A stretch of 64,000 bases of DNA from Pseudomonas extremorientalis (GCF_001870465.1 NZ_MDGK01000047.1:124001-188000); one strand, 5' to 3'; numbered from the stretch's first letter, positions 22,085 through 32,550 are shown. The notes: a model not told the origin generated them from the sequence alone. Numbers and translations are program-made.

Positions 22085-23179
22085 ATGAATCCGATAAACA
22101 GTCATGAAATATCCCCGTCAGAACTGGAAGCCCGACTACGCTTGCACAGGCTGCCGGAACTGGGCCCCAAGCGTTTTCGCTTATTGATCGAAGCGTTCGG
22201 CTCTGCGTCAAAGGCCATCAGTGCCCCCGCCAGTGCCTGGCGTTCGCTCGGGTTGCCAGCCATCAGCGCCGATGCCCGGCGCAGCCATGAAATCCGCGAG
22301 GGCGCCAGCGCGGCATTGGCCTGGCTGGGGTGCCCTACCCAGCATTTGCTGATGTGGGACCAACCGGAGTACCCCGCACTGCTCGCCCAGATTGACGACG
22401 CGCCGCCGCTGTTGTTCGTCGCGGGTGACCCTCTGATCCTGGAAAAACCGCAACTGGCGATGGTGGGAAGCCGCCGCGCATCCCGTCCTGGCATGGACAC
22501 CGCCGCTGCGTTTTCCCGCAGCCTGGCGAGCGCGGGTTTTGTCATCACCAGCGGCCTGGCCTTGGGTATTGACGGCGCCGCCCATCAAGCCGCATTGGAC
22601 GTGGGCGGCCAGACAATCGGCGTCCTCGGCACCGGGCTCGAAAATTTTTATCCACAGCGCCACCGACGGCTGGCGGCGGCGATGATTGACCAGGGCAGCG
22701 CCGTGGTTTCCGAGTTTCCGCTGGACGCTCCGCCTCAGGCGGCCAATTTCCCCAGGCGTAACCGCATCATCAGTGGCCTGTCCCTTGGCGTATTGGTGGT
22801 GGAAGCGAGCATGGCCAGTGGTTCGCTGATTACGGCCAAGCTGGCGGCCGAGCAGGGACGCGAGGTGTACGCGATTCCGGGCTCCATCCATCATCCCGGC
22901 GCCAAGGGTTGCCATCAGTTGATTCGCGACGGTGCGGTATTGGTGGAAACCATCGAGCACATTCTTGAAGGCTTGCGCGGCTGGCAGGCGCTGTCCCGTC
23001 CGGCGCCGATGCCGGTGACCCATCCGCTGGTAGCGCTGCTGCACGCGGCGCCGCACAGCAGTGAAGCGCTGGCGATTGCCAGCGGGCGGCCGTTGTCCCA
23101 GGTGTTGGCGACGCTTACGGAGCTGGAGCTTGAAGGCCAGGTCATCTGCGAAAGCGGGCGCTGGCTTGCGCGCTGCTAG
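22085..23179 (+). CDS. dprA: DNA-processing protein DprA/Smf
   Basis: Binds incoming single-stranded DNA and loads RecA during transformation; widespread also in non-competent species. 364 residues: N-terminal helical region, Rossmann-like DNA-binding core with MVGSRRASRPG, GLALGIDGAAH and FPRRNRIISGL, and a C-terminal winged-helix (about 295-364). The start ATG has AAGGATGA upstream. tsaC follows after 54 bp. Confidence 0.95.
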   Translation: MNPINSHEISPSELEARLRLHRLPELGPKRFRLLIEAFGSASKAISAPASAWRSLGLPAISADARRSHEIREGASAALAWLGCPTQHLLMWDQPEYPALLAQIDDAPPLLFVAGDPLILEKPQLAMVGSRRASRPGMDTAAAFSRSLASAGFVITSGLALGIDGAAHQAALDVGGQTIGVLGTGLENFYPQRHRRLAAAMIDQGSAVVSEFPLDAPPQAANFPRRNRIISGLSLGVLVVEASMASGSLITAKLAAEQGREVYAIPGSIHHPGAKGCHQLIRDGAVLVETIEHILEGLRGWQALSRPAPMPVTHPLVALLHAAPHSSEALAIASGRPLSQVLATLTELELEGQVICESGRWLARC

Positions 23180-23233
23180 GTTTTGTAACGAAGATCGGTA
23201 AACTGCGCAGAGCTTTAGTCTGGAGAGTGAACA

Positions 23234-23791
23234 ATGGTCAACCGGTGGCGTGTGCTGGAAACCGCACGAGAAATTCGCGCAGGCGCGGTGATTGCCTACC
23301 CAACCGAAGCGGTTTGGGGCCTGGGCTGCGACCCGTGGAACGAAGAAGCAGTGGACCGTTTGCTCGCCATCAAGAATCGCTCGGTGGACAAGGGCCTGAT
23401 CCTGGTGGCGGACAGCATCCGCCAGTTCGACTTTCTCTTCGAAGACTTCCCGCAAGAGTGGATCGACCGCATGGCCGCCACCTGGCCCGGGCCGAATACC
23501 TGGCTGGTGCCCCATCAGGACTTGCTGCCGGAATGGGTGACAGGTGTGCATGACACGGTGGCGCTGCGGGTGACGGACCATCCGCTGGTGCGGGACTTGT
23601 GCTCGCTGGTGGGGCCGTTGATTTCCACCTCGGCCAACCCTCAGGGTCGCCCGGCTGCGCGTACGCGGATTCGCGTGGAGCAGTACTTCCGTGGCCAGGT
23701 GGACCTGGTGTTGGGCGGCGCCCTGGGGGGGCGCAAGAACCCCAGCCTGATTCGCGACCTGGTGACCGGCGAGGTTGTGCGGCCTTCCTGA
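23234..23791 (+). CDS. tsaC: L-threonylcarbamoyladenylate synthase
   Basis: Makes threonylcarbamoyl-AMP for the t6A modification of ANN-decoding tRNAs. 185 residues of the YrdC fold, with [12 protein letters not shown], the KxR motif in [13 protein letters not shown] and the substrate motif [14 protein letters not shown] precedes the start. It is the single-domain form (not Sua5). Confidence 0.95.
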   Translation: MVNRWRVLETAREIRAGAVIAYPTEAVWGLGCDPWNEEAVDRLLAIKNRSVDKGLILVADSIRQFDFLFEDFPQEWIDRMAATWPGPNTWLVPHQDLLPEWVTGVHDTVALRVTDHPLVRDLCSLVGPLISTSANPQGRPAARTRIRVEQYFRGQVDLVLGGALGGRKNPSLIRDLVTGEVVRPS

Positions 23792-23805
23792 GACCGAGGT
23801 GCGGC

Positions 23806-23891
23806 CATCGCGGGCAAGCCCGGCTCCCACCCCTGATCCGCGTCTTTCATGACAACGCGGTCAAATGTGGGAGCCGGGCTTGCCCGCGATG
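23806..23891. repeat. Inverted REP pair, CATCGCGGGCAAGCCCGGCT family
   Basis: Arms CATCGCGGGCAAGCCCGGCT... and the exact complement flank a spacer of about 36 bp. It belongs to a different REP family from the AATGTGGGAGGGGG elements. It lies between converging tsaC and qor. Confidence 0.9.
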
Positions 23892-23922
23892 AGGCCCTTA
23901 TAGACTCCAGATATCGATTGGC

Positions 23923-24900
23923 TTACGGCAGCAGAATGGTCGACCCCGTCGTGCGCCGTGCCGACAACTCAGTCTGCGCCTTGGCTGCCTCTGCCAGCGA
24001 GTACCGCTGGTTGATATCAATGCGCACCTTGCCGCTCTTGATCATCGAGAACAGGTCATCGGCCATCGCCTGCAGGTTCTGCGGGTTGTTGGCATAGGTC
24101 GCCAAGGTCGGCCGGGTGACGTACAGCGAGCCCTTGGCCGACAGGATCCCCAGGTTCACCCCATCCACCGCGCCTGACGCATTGCCGAAGCTCACCACCA
24201 GCCCACGGGGCGCCACGCTGTCCAGCGAGGTCAGCCAGGTGTCCTTGCCAACACCGTCATACACCACCGGCACCTTTTTGCCGTCGGTCAATTCCAGCAC
24301 GCGCTGGGCGACGTTTTCCTTGCTGTAGTCGATGGTTTCCCAGGCGCCGAGGGATTTGGCCAGGGCAGCTTTTTCCGGCGAGCTCACCGTTCCGATCAGC
24401 TTGACGCCCAGGGCCTTCGCCCACTGGCACGCCAGGGAGCCTACGCCGCCGGCAGCCGCGTGGAACAAGATGGTTTCACCGCCTTTGAGTTCATAGGTCT
24501 GTCGCAGCAGATACTGCACGGTCAGGCCCTTGAGCATGGCGCCGGCGGCCTGTTCGAAGCTGATATCGTCCGGCAAGTGCACCAGGTTGGCGGCGGGCAA
24601 CACATGCAATTGGCTGTAGGCGCCCAACGGGCCACTGCCGTAGGCCACGCGATCGCCGACTTTGAATTGGGTGACTTCACTGCCGACGGCATCGACCACG
24701 CCGGCGCCTTCTGCGCCCAGCCCCGATGGCAAGGCCGGCGGCGCGTACAGGCCGCTGCGGAAATAGGTGTCGATGAAGTTCAGGCCGATCGCCTCGTTAC
24801 GCACGCGAACCTGCTGTGGGCCAGGCTCGGCCGGCGTGTAGTCCACATACTCAAGCACTTCGGGACCGCCATGGGCGCTGAACTGGATACGTTTGGCCAT
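23923..24900 (-). CDS. qor: NADPH:quinone reductase, zinc-free MDR family
   Basis: Reduces quinones with NADPH. 325 residues. The GroES-like N-terminal domain has GLNFIDTYFRSGLY and the NADPH-binding Rossmann domain shows HAAAGGVGSLACQWAK. Start chosen at ATG 24900 (MAKRIQFSAHG), with AAGGAG eight bases upstream. It is divergent from hemF. Confidence 0.94.
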   Translation of the reverse strand: MAKRIQFSAHGGPEVLEYVDYTPAEPGPQQVRVRNEAIGLNFIDTYFRSGLYAPPALPSGLGAEGAGVVDAVGSEVTQFKVGDRVAYGSGPLGAYSQLHVLPAANLVHLPDDISFEQAAGAMLKGLTVQYLLRQTYELKGGETILFHAAAGGVGSLACQWAKALGVKLIGTVSSPEKAALAKSLGAWETIDYSKENVAQRVLELTDGKKVPVVYDGVGKDTWLTSLDSVAPRGLVVSFGNASGAVDGVNLGILSAKGSLYVTRPTLATYANNPQNLQAMADDLFSMIKSGKVRIDINQRYSLAEAAKAQTELSARRTTGSTILLP

Positions 24901-25036
24901 CTGCACTTCTCCTTAAGGTCGAATCGCGTAGCCCCCTATCGGACTCCTAAGCTTGATCTTCGTCAACTGCGACGTACGTGGGTGCGGTGTTATCCTGTGC
25001 GCCCATTTGCCGCCGACGCCCAATGGCTTCGCGTAG

Positions 25037-25992
<956 letters not shown>

Positions 25993-25993
<1 letters not shown>

Positions 25994-26811
25994 TGGACCG
26001 TTATGTGGTGTTCGGCAACCCCATCGGCCACAGCAAGTCGCCGCTGATCCACCGCATGTTCGCCGAGCAGACCGGCGAGCAACTGGACTACAGCACCCTG
26101 CTGGCGCCGTTGGAGGATTTCATCGGCTGTGCCCGTGAGTTCTTTCAGCAGGGCCGTGGCGCCAACGTCACCGTGCCGTTCAAGGAAGACGCCTACCGAC
26201 TGGCCGACACCCTGACCGAGCGCGCCCAACGTGCCGGCGCGGTGAACACCTTGAGCAAGCTGGCAGACGGCAGCCTGTTGGGCGACAACACCGATGGCGC
26301 CGGCCTGGTGCGCGATCTCACCATCAACGCCGGGCTGAGCCTGCAAGGCAAACGCATCCTGCTGCTGGGCGCGGGTGGTGCGGTGCGTGGCGCGCTGGAA
26401 CCGTTGCTGGCCGAGCAGCCGGGCTCGCTGATCATCGCCAACCGCACCGTGGAAAAGGCCGAATTGCTCGCCGAGCTGTTCGACGACCTGGGCCCGGTAT
26501 CTGCCAGCGGTTTCGACTGGCTGCGTGAGCCGGTGGACGTGATCATCAACGCCACGTCCGCCAGCCTGTCAGGCGATGTACCGCCGATTGCGGGTAGCCT
26601 GATCGAGCCGGGCAAGACCTTTTGCTACGACATGATGTACGCCAAGGAACCGACCGCGTTCTGCCGTTGGGCGACGGAGCACGGTGCAGCGGTGGCGATG
26701 GATGGCCTGGGCATGCTGGTGGAACAGGCGGCGGAAGCCTTCTACCTGTGGCGCGGCGTGCGCCCGGATTCGGCGCCTGTATTGGCTGAACTTCGCCGCC
26801 AGTTGATCTGA
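25993..26811 (+). CDS. aroE: Shikimate dehydrogenase
   Basis: NADPH-dependent reduction of 3-dehydroshikimate to shikimate. 272 residues. The substrate domain has [12 protein letters not shown] and VTVPFKE; the cofactor domain has [13 protein letters not shown] and the C-terminal [14 protein letters not shown]. Coupled to hemF through a TGATG overlap. Confidence 0.97.
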
Positions 26812-26821
26812 CACTGATCCG

Positions 26822-26914
26822 AATGTGGGAGGGGGCTTGCCCCCGATGAGGGAGTGTCAGTTGATACATCCATGGCTGACACACCGCTATCGGGGGCAAG
26901 CCCCCTCCCACATT
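26822..26914. repeat. REPIN B
   Basis: Inverted arms AATGTGGGAGGGGGCTTGCC and complement around a spacer of about 45 bp. The spacer is almost identical to that of REPIN C (28547-28637), differing at about two positions, and both are in the same orientation. Together they bracket the SulP gene. Confidence 0.92.
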
Positions 26915-26925
26915 GTTGATCGTTT

Positions 26926-28494
26926 TCAGTCTTGGAACTGGATGGGGCAGTTGTCGGCCCCTTCCAGTTTCCTCAACTCTTCCATCACCTGCGGCCGAGC
27001 CCGGCGCAAGGTCAAACTACGTCCCAATCCACGTAGTCGCCGCGCTTCCTGGTGCAGCATCTCCACCCCGGAATAGTCGATAAAGTTGATCTGCTGCGCC
27101 TCGATCACCACCCGCTCGCCCTGCAGGCTTTGCAGACGCGCTTGCAGGTAATGGCTGGCGCCGAAAAAGATCGAGCCGCCCACCCGCAGCACATCCTCAT
27201 CGCCATCTCGCCACTGTTGTACCCGTGGCTGGGAGGTGCGCTTGAGGTAGAAAAACAGCGACGCCAGCACGCCTGCATAAATGGCGGTTTGCAGCTCCAG
27301 CAACAAGGTGGCCACACACGTCAAGCTCATCACCACAAACTCGGCGCGACTGACGCGGAACAGCGCACGAATGCCGCGACGGTCCACCAGCCCCCAACTG
27401 ATCAGCAAGATGCTCGCGGCCATGCTCGGGATCGGAATATGGGCGATCAGGGCCGCGCCAAATAACGCGAACAACGCCACCCATAACGCGGAAAACACCC
27501 CGGCCAACGGCGAGCAGGCGCCCGCCTCGTAGCTGAGGCCGGAACGTGTGAACGAGCCGGCTGACAGGTAGCCGGAGAAAAATCCGCCCACGATATTGGA
27601 TAGACCCTGTGCACGGACTTCCTGGTTAGCGTCGAGCAATTGCTGTGAGCGCGCCGACAACGAGCGGGCAATCGACAGGCTGGTCACCAACCCGAGCATG
27701 CCCACCGCCACGGCGCTCGGCAGCAGGCGCAGGAGCATGTCCAGGTCCATCGGCAACGGGCTGAACGGCGGCAGTTTGCCCACAAACGAACTGACCAGCG
27801 CTACGTGCCCGAACATCGCTGGCCACAGCCACGCCACCAGGCTGCCCAGTGCCAGCGCAATCAACAGCGTTGGCCAGCGAGGCACCAGGTACTTGAGCAG
27901 CGCGCCGACCAGCAACGTGCCAAACCCCAGTAAGAGGGACGCGTGGTCCCATTCGCCGCTGTGATGGATCAGTGCCAACAAGCTATTGATGGCGGTGGCC
28001 TGGCTTGGCAGATCCAGCCCCATCAGGTTGGGCAACTGGCCGAGGGCGATCACCACGGCGGCACCCAAGGTGAACCCGAGCACCACCGAGTGCGATACAA
28101 AATTTACCAACGCGCCGAAGCGCAGCATGCCCAACAGCCACTGGAAAACGCCGGCGAGGAAGGTCAGTAGCAGGATCAGGGTGATGTAGTCCTGTGACCC
28201 CGGCACGGCCAATGGACTGACGCTGGCGTACAGCACAATGGAAATCGCCGCCGTGGGCCCGCAGATCAAGTGCCAGGACGAACCCCAGAGGCAAGCGATC
28301 AGTACCGGGATGATCGCGGCGTACAGGCCGTACTCGGGTGGGAGACCGGCAATCAGCGCGTAGGCAATCGACTGTGGCAGGGCGAGGACTGCGCCACTGA
28401 GGCCGACGATTGCATCCCGGCCGACGCTGGCACGGGTTTGGCGCGGGAGCCAGCTGAGGAAGGGAAAAAGTGTGTGGCGGTTGGGCCGGGGCAT
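26926..28494 (-). CDS. SulP-family inorganic anion transporter with STAS domain
   Basis: Inner-membrane anion permease. About 522 residues from ATG 28494 (MPRPNRHTLFPFLSWLPRQ, the usual family beginning); an ATG at 28521 would add nine residues, and neither has a strong ribosome site. Many transmembrane helices run from about residue 25 to 400, starting with the family segment VGLSGAVLALPQSIAYALIAG. A C-terminal STAS domain follows (about 415-510, including EAQQINFIDYSGVEMLHQEA). The substrate is probably sulfate or bicarbonate but is not determined. Closeness to betC suggests sulfate, a position-based guess. Flanked by REPINs B and C. Confidence 0.9.
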   Translation of the reverse strand: MPRPNRHTLFPFLSWLPRQTRASVGRDAIVGLSGAVLALPQSIAYALIAGLPPEYGLYAAIIPVLIACLWGSSWHLICGPTAAISIVLYASVSPLAVPGSQDYITLILLLTFLAGVFQWLLGMLRFGALVNFVSHSVVLGFTLGAAVVIALGQLPNLMGLDLPSQATAINSLLALIHHSGEWDHASLLLGFGTLLVGALLKYLVPRWPTLLIALALGSLVAWLWPAMFGHVALVSSFVGKLPPFSPLPMDLDMLLRLLPSAVAVGMLGLVTSLSIARSLSARSQQLLDANQEVRAQGLSNIVGGFFSGYLSAGSFTRSGLSYEAGACSPLAGVFSALWVALFALFGAALIAHIPIPSMAASILLISWGLVDRRGIRALFRVSRAEFVVMSLTCVATLLLELQTAIYAGVLASLFFYLKRTSQPRVQQWRDGDEDVLRVGGSIFFGASHYLQARLQSLQGERVVIEAQQINFIDYSGVEMLHQEARRLRGLGRSLTLRRARPQVMEELRKLEGADNCPIQFQD

Positions 28495-28546
28495 CGCGGA
28501 CTCGGATCGGAAGGTTTGCATCAGAGTATCAGTACACACAGGGCCT

Positions 28547-28637
28547 ATGTGGGAGGGGGCTTGCCCCCGATGAGGGTGTGTCAGTTGATACATCCATGGC
28601 TGAGACACCGCTATCGGGGGCAAGCCCCCTCCCACAT
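28547..28637. repeat. REPIN C
   Basis: Arms ATGTGGGAGGGGGCTTGCCC and complement, spacer nearly identical to REPIN B. It lies between choX and the SulP gene, inside the probable SulP promoter region. Confidence 0.92.
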
Positions 28638-28654
28638 TTGAATTGCATCAGGCC

Positions 28655-29569
28655 TCAGAGTCTGGCTTTAACTGCAGGGAGTGCGTCTTGGCCGTCCAGT
28701 GTTTTTACACCCTCAAGCCACTTATCCAATACCGCCGGATTGGCCTTGATCCACGCCTTCGCCGCATCGGCGTTGCTGACCTTGTTGTTGGCGACCTCGG
28801 CCATGATGCCGTTCTCCATCTCCTGGGTAAAACTCAGGTTGGTCAGCAGTTTTCCTACGTTCGGGCAGGCCTGTGCGTAACCCTTGCGGGTCAAGGTATA
28901 CACGCTGCCAGTGTCACCAAAGTATTTCTCGCCACCCTTGAGGTAGCGCATTTTCAACTGCACGTTCATCGGATGCGGGGTCCAGCCGAGGAAGGTGACG
29001 AATTTCTGTTTCTTCACCGCTCGCGACACTTCGGCCAGCATCGCCTGTTCGCTGGACTCGACCAGCTTCCACTGGCCCAGGTCGAAGTCGTTCTTCTTGA
29101 TGATTTCCTGCAACGAGATATTTGCCGGCGCGCCGGAGCCGATGCCGTAGATCTTCTTGTCGAACTTGTCGGCAAACTTGTTCAGGTCGGCAAAATCATG
29201 CACCCCGGCGTCCCACACATAGTCGGGCACAGCGAGAGTGAACTCGGTGCCGTCGAGGTTTTTCGCCAGTTGCACCACATCGCCATTGGCCACGAACTTG
29301 TCGTAGAAGCCCTGCTGCGCCGGCATCCAGTTGCCGAGGAACACGTCCACCTGGCCGTCCTTGAGCCCGCCGAAGGTGATCGGCACCGCCAGGGTGTCCA
29401 CCTTCGGTTTGTAGCCCATGCCGGTCAGCAGGAAACCGGCGATGGCGTTGGTGGCTGCGATATCGCTCCAGCCCGGATCGGCCATTTTTACCGTTTCACA
29501 ACTGGCGTCCGCGTACACGTTGGCGCTGGTCAGTACCAACAGGCTCAACATCACAGTCAACTTTTGCAT
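28655..29569 (-). CDS. choX: Choline ABC transporter substrate-binding protein
   Basis: Periplasmic quaternary-amine binding protein of 304 residues with a signal peptide (MQKLTVMLSLLVLTSANVYA). Family features include VKMADPGWSDIAATNAIAGF, GNWMPAQ and FLGWTPHPMN, with the aromatic residues used to cage trimethylammonium groups. GAGGGAAGG lies upstream. It is 16 bp downstream of betC, so captured choline links to choline-sulfate hydrolysis. No permease or ATPase gene is adjacent; in pseudomonads several orphan binding proteins share the CbcWV core, a likely but unproven partner here. Confidence 0.93.
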   Translation of the reverse strand: MQKLTVMLSLLVLTSANVYADASCETVKMADPGWSDIAATNAIAGFLLTGMGYKPKVDTLAVPITFGGLKDGQVDVFLGNWMPAQQGFYDKFVANGDVVQLAKNLDGTEFTLAVPDYVWDAGVHDFADLNKFADKFDKKIYGIGSGAPANISLQEIIKKNDFDLGQWKLVESSEQAMLAEVSRAVKKQKFVTFLGWTPHPMNVQLKMRYLKGGEKYFGDTGSVYTLTRKGYAQACPNVGKLLTNLSFTQEMENGIMAEVANNKVSNADAAKAWIKANPAVLDKWLEGVKTLDGQDALPAVKARL

Positions 29570-29585
29570 GGCCTTCCCTCTGTAT

Positions 29586-31100
29586 TTATTGGTTTTGGCA
29601 GGGTTGTGGATAACGTGCCTTGCGCTCCAGGTCGTCGAGGTCGATATGGTTGCGCATGTATTGCTGACTGGCGTCCACCAGTGGCTGGTGATCCCAGCTC
29701 TTCAGCTTGCCCTGGGTGAGTGCCTCGAATACCAGGCGACGACGGCGTTGGCTGGCGAGTACCTGCTGGTGGATCGCCGGGATGTCCCATTTGGCCCGCG
29801 CCTCACTCAAAAACGCCTCGAACAGTGGCCGGTGTTCCGGTGACTGGCTGAGGTTCTCCCGCTCGTGCGGGTCGTTGTGCACATCGAACAGTAGACAAGG
29901 GTCGTCTTCGCTGTAGATGAATTTGTAGGCGCCTCGGCGAATCATCATCAGCGGGCTGATGGTGCCTTCGGCCATGTATTCGCCGAACACTTCGTCGTGC
30001 CCGCCCTGCCCTTGCAAGTGCGGGACCAGCGAGCGGCCGTCCAGCGGCAGGCGCGGGTCCAGTTCGCCGCCGGCCAGTTCCACCAGGGTCGGCAGCAGGT
30101 CGGCGGTGGACACGGCTTGCGTCACTCGACCCGCCGCGAATTGCCCCGGCGCACTGACCAGCAGCGGTACGCGCGCGGCCATTTCGAACCAGTGCATTTT
30201 GTACCAGAGCCCGCGCTCGCCGAGCATGTCACCGTGGTCGCCGGAGAAGATGATGATGGTGTCATCGGCCAGGCCGGTGTCTTCCAGGGTCTGCAGCAGC
30301 TTGCCGACATTGCTGTCGATGTAGCTGCACGCGCCGAAGTAGGCGCGGCGCGCATCGCGGATCTTATCCACGGGCAGCGGTTTGTCCCACAGGTCGTAGA
30401 CCTTGAGCAGGCGCTGGGAGTGGGGGTCGAGATCAGCCTGGGCAGGCGTTGCAGGCAGGGGGATGTCGGCGTCGTCGTACAGGTCCCAGAACGGCTTGGG
30501 AATGGTGTACGGGTCGTGCGGGTGGGTCATCGATACCGTGAGGCAGAACGGTCGTTCGCCGTCTTCGCGGATATGGTCGAACAGGTATTGCCGGGCCTTG
30601 AACACCACCTCTTCGTCGAAATCCAGCTGGTTGGTGCGCACGCACGGGCCGGCTTGCAGCACCGACGACATGTTGTGGTACCAGGTGGGGCGCACGTGCG
30701 GCTCGTCCCAGTTCACCGCCCAGCCATAGTCGGCGGGGTAGATGTCGCTGGTCAGGCGTTCTTCGTAACCGTGCAGTTGGTCGGGGCCGCAGAAGTGCAT
30801 CTTGCCCGACAGCGCGGTGCGGTAGCCGAGGCGGCGCAGGTAGTGAGCGTAGGTCGGCACGTCGGCGGGGAAATCGGCGGCGTTGTCGTAGGCGCCGATC
30901 TTGCTCGGCAACTGGCCGCTGACCAAGGTAAAGCGCGACGGTGCGCACAGCGGGCTGTTGCAGTACGCGGCATCGAACACCACGCCCTGTGCGGCGAGGC
31001 GGCTCAGGTTGGGCAATTTGATGGGGGAAGGTCCGTAGAACGGCAACATCGGCGCGGCCATTTGATCGGCCATGATGAAAAGAATGTTCTTGCGCTTCAT
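29586..31100 (-). CDS. betC: Choline-sulfatase
   Basis: Hydrolyses choline-O-sulfate to choline and sulfate, feeding glycine betaine synthesis. 504 residues of the type I sulfatase family. The active-site motif CAPSRFTLVSG carries the Cys converted to formylglycine; metal ligands appear in IMADQM and FSGDHGDMLGE. No signal peptide is visible, so cytoplasmic. Divergent from a LysR regulator gene over 103 bp, and followed by choX. Confidence 0.96.
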   Translation of the reverse strand: MKRKNILFIMADQMAAPMLPFYGPSPIKLPNLSRLAAQGVVFDAAYCNSPLCAPSRFTLVSGQLPSKIGAYDNAADFPADVPTYAHYLRRLGYRTALSGKMHFCGPDQLHGYEERLTSDIYPADYGWAVNWDEPHVRPTWYHNMSSVLQAGPCVRTNQLDFDEEVVFKARQYLFDHIREDGERPFCLTVSMTHPHDPYTIPKPFWDLYDDADIPLPATPAQADLDPHSQRLLKVYDLWDKPLPVDKIRDARRAYFGACSYIDSNVGKLLQTLEDTGLADDTIIIFSGDHGDMLGERGLWYKMHWFEMAARVPLLVSAPGQFAAGRVTQAVSTADLLPTLVELAGGELDPRLPLDGRSLVPHLQGQGGHDEVFGEYMAEGTISPLMMIRRGAYKFIYSEDDPCLLFDVHNDPHERENLSQSPEHRPLFEAFLSEARAKWDIPAIHQQVLASQRRRRLVFEALTQGKLKSWDHQPLVDASQQYMRNHIDLDDLERKARYPQPCQNQ

Positions 31101-31203
31101 GATCTATCGGCATTCCATAGGCGGTGTTTATGCGAATGAGCATGCAGCCCATGGAAAATGGGGTAAAGCCCATGAAAAGCAATGTCTAGGATAAGCACCG
31201 CTT

Positions 31204-32154
31204 ATGTATGAAGCCCTTGGCGACCTGTCCCTCGATCTGCTGCGCGCGTTCGAAGCCGCAGCGCGCCACCGCAGTTTTACCGCCGCTGCCATGGAACTGG
31301 GCACCACCCAGCCTGCGATCAGCCAGCAGATCAAGCGCCTGGAAGAACAACTGGCGATCCGCCTGTTTGATCGCATCTACCGTGGCATTGAGTTGACCGA
31401 TGCCGGCGCCCTGTTGTTCGAGCATGTGCAGGGCGGTTTGCAGGGCATCAACCAGGGACTGAGCCTGATCACCCAGCAGGATCAGCATGAAGTGCTGCAA
31501 GTGGCGACCGACTTCGCCTTCGCCGCTTATTGGTTGATGCCGCGTTTGCACCGCTTCCACCAGGCCAACCCTCAGGTGGACGTCAGCCTGGTGACCAGCG
31601 AACGCAACCACGCGACCTTGCGCAGCGATATTGATGTGGCGGTGCTGTTTGGCGACGGCCGTTTCAAGCAGGGCGATAGCCTGTGGCTGTTCAACGAGGA
31701 AGTGTTCCCGGTGTGCAGCCCGCAGTGGCTCAAAGAACAGGCCACGCCACTGACTAAGCAAAATTTGCACGATTTTCCGTTGTTGCACCTGCGCCAGGAA
31801 AACAACAGCCAGTGGTTCGACTGGAGTGGCGTGTTTCGCGAACTGGGCATCACCACTGCGCCTACTCCCGGCCAGCTGCGCTTCGATAACTACACCCTGT
31901 TGATCCAGGCTGCGATTGCCGGCCAGGGCGTGGCCATCGGCTGGCGCCATCTGGTGGATAACCTGCTGGAGCAGAACTGGCTGTGCCGACCGATCCACGA
32001 CACGGTGATCTCGCGTTTCGGCTATTACGTGGTGCAACCCCAGCGCAAACGCCGAGGGCAGTTGGTGGAGCGGTTTGTCGACTGGCTGGTGGCCGAGCAA
32101 GCCAGCAGCGCGCAGTCGCTGACCGGACTGGCCCTGCCATCGATTGCGGTCTAG
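31204..32154 (+). CDS. LysR-family regulator of choline-sulfate use
   Basis: 316 residues. N-terminal helix-turn-helix (about 9-68) with SFTAAAMELGTTQPAISQQIKRLEEQL, shown here in part as TTQPAISQQIKRLEE, and a C-terminal periplasmic-binding-like effector domain. Divergent placement next to betC matches PA0032 beside betC in P. aeruginosa, so control of betC-choX is inferred. The coinducer is not known from sequence; choline-O-sulfate is a reasonable guess. Confidence 0.9.
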   Translation: MYEALGDLSLDLLRAFEAAARHRSFTAAAMELGTTQPAISQQIKRLEEQLAIRLFDRIYRGIELTDAGALLFEHVQGGLQGINQGLSLITQQDQHEVLQVATDFAFAAYWLMPRLHRFHQANPQVDVSLVTSERNHATLRSDIDVAVLFGDGRFKQGDSLWLFNEEVFPVCSPQWLKEQATPLTKQNLHDFPLLHLRQENNSQWFDWSGVFRELGITTAPTPGQLRFDNYTLLIQAAIAGQGVAIGWRHLVDNLLEQNWLCRPIHDTVISRFGYYVVQPQRKRRGQLVERFVDWLVAEQASSAQSLTGLALPSIAV

Positions 32155-32185
32155 CATCTGGCGCATATTGGATCCGGAGTCCGTC

Positions 32186-32515
32186 ATGCAACGTATCAAG
32201 GGCTATCACGCCCATATCTACTTCGACGCGAACACTATCGAACAGGCACGCACCTTGTGCGAAGACGCTGCCAAACTGTTCCCGCTGCGCATGGGCCGTG
32301 TGCACGAGCGGCCTGTAGGGCCGCACCCGGACTGGAGCTGCCAGTTGGCGTTCGACCCGGAATACATCGGTGTGGTGCTGCCGTGGCTGGTGATCCATCG
32401 CAATGGCCTGGTGGTGTTCCTGCACCCCGATACCGGCGATGATCTGAAGGACCACACGGACTATGCCGTCTGGATGGGGGCGATGCGGGAGCTGAACTTG
32501 TCAGCTTTTTCTTAA
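32186..32515 (+). CDS. DOPA 4,5-dioxygenase family protein
   Basis: 109 residues, start MQRIKGYHAHIYFD with CCGGAG upstream. The fold is recognised by HAHIYFD near the start, the GRVHERPVGPHP stretch and VIHRNGLVVFLHPDTGDDL, with several conserved His residues as possible metal ligands. Plant and fungal relatives cleave DOPA; bacterial members have no settled substrate. It lies 31 bp after the LysR gene. Confidence 0.85.
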   Translation: MQRIKGYHAHIYFDANTIEQARTLCEDAAKLFPLRMGRVHERPVGPHPDWSCQLAFDPEYIGVVLPWLVIHRNGLVVFLHPDTGDDLKDHTDYAVWMGAMRELNLSAFS

Positions 32516-32519
32516 ATTA

Positions 32520-32538
32520 AATCCCTAAATATGGGATT
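32520..32538. promoter_or_regulatory. Palindromic operator candidate upstream of the dgo operon
   Basis: AATCCCTAAATATGGGATT is an inverted repeat with six-base arms. It sits just upstream of a candidate sigma-70 promoter, TTGAGA (32551-32556) and TATATT (32575-32580) with an 18-bp spacer, and 74 bp before dgoK. The bound regulator is unknown. Confidence 0.45.
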
Positions 32539-32550
32539 GATATTTATATA

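Noticed and set aside
28494-28521. ATG 28521 as the SulP start
   Set aside because: It has no better ribosome site and adds nine residues that are not typical of the family; kept as an alternative only.
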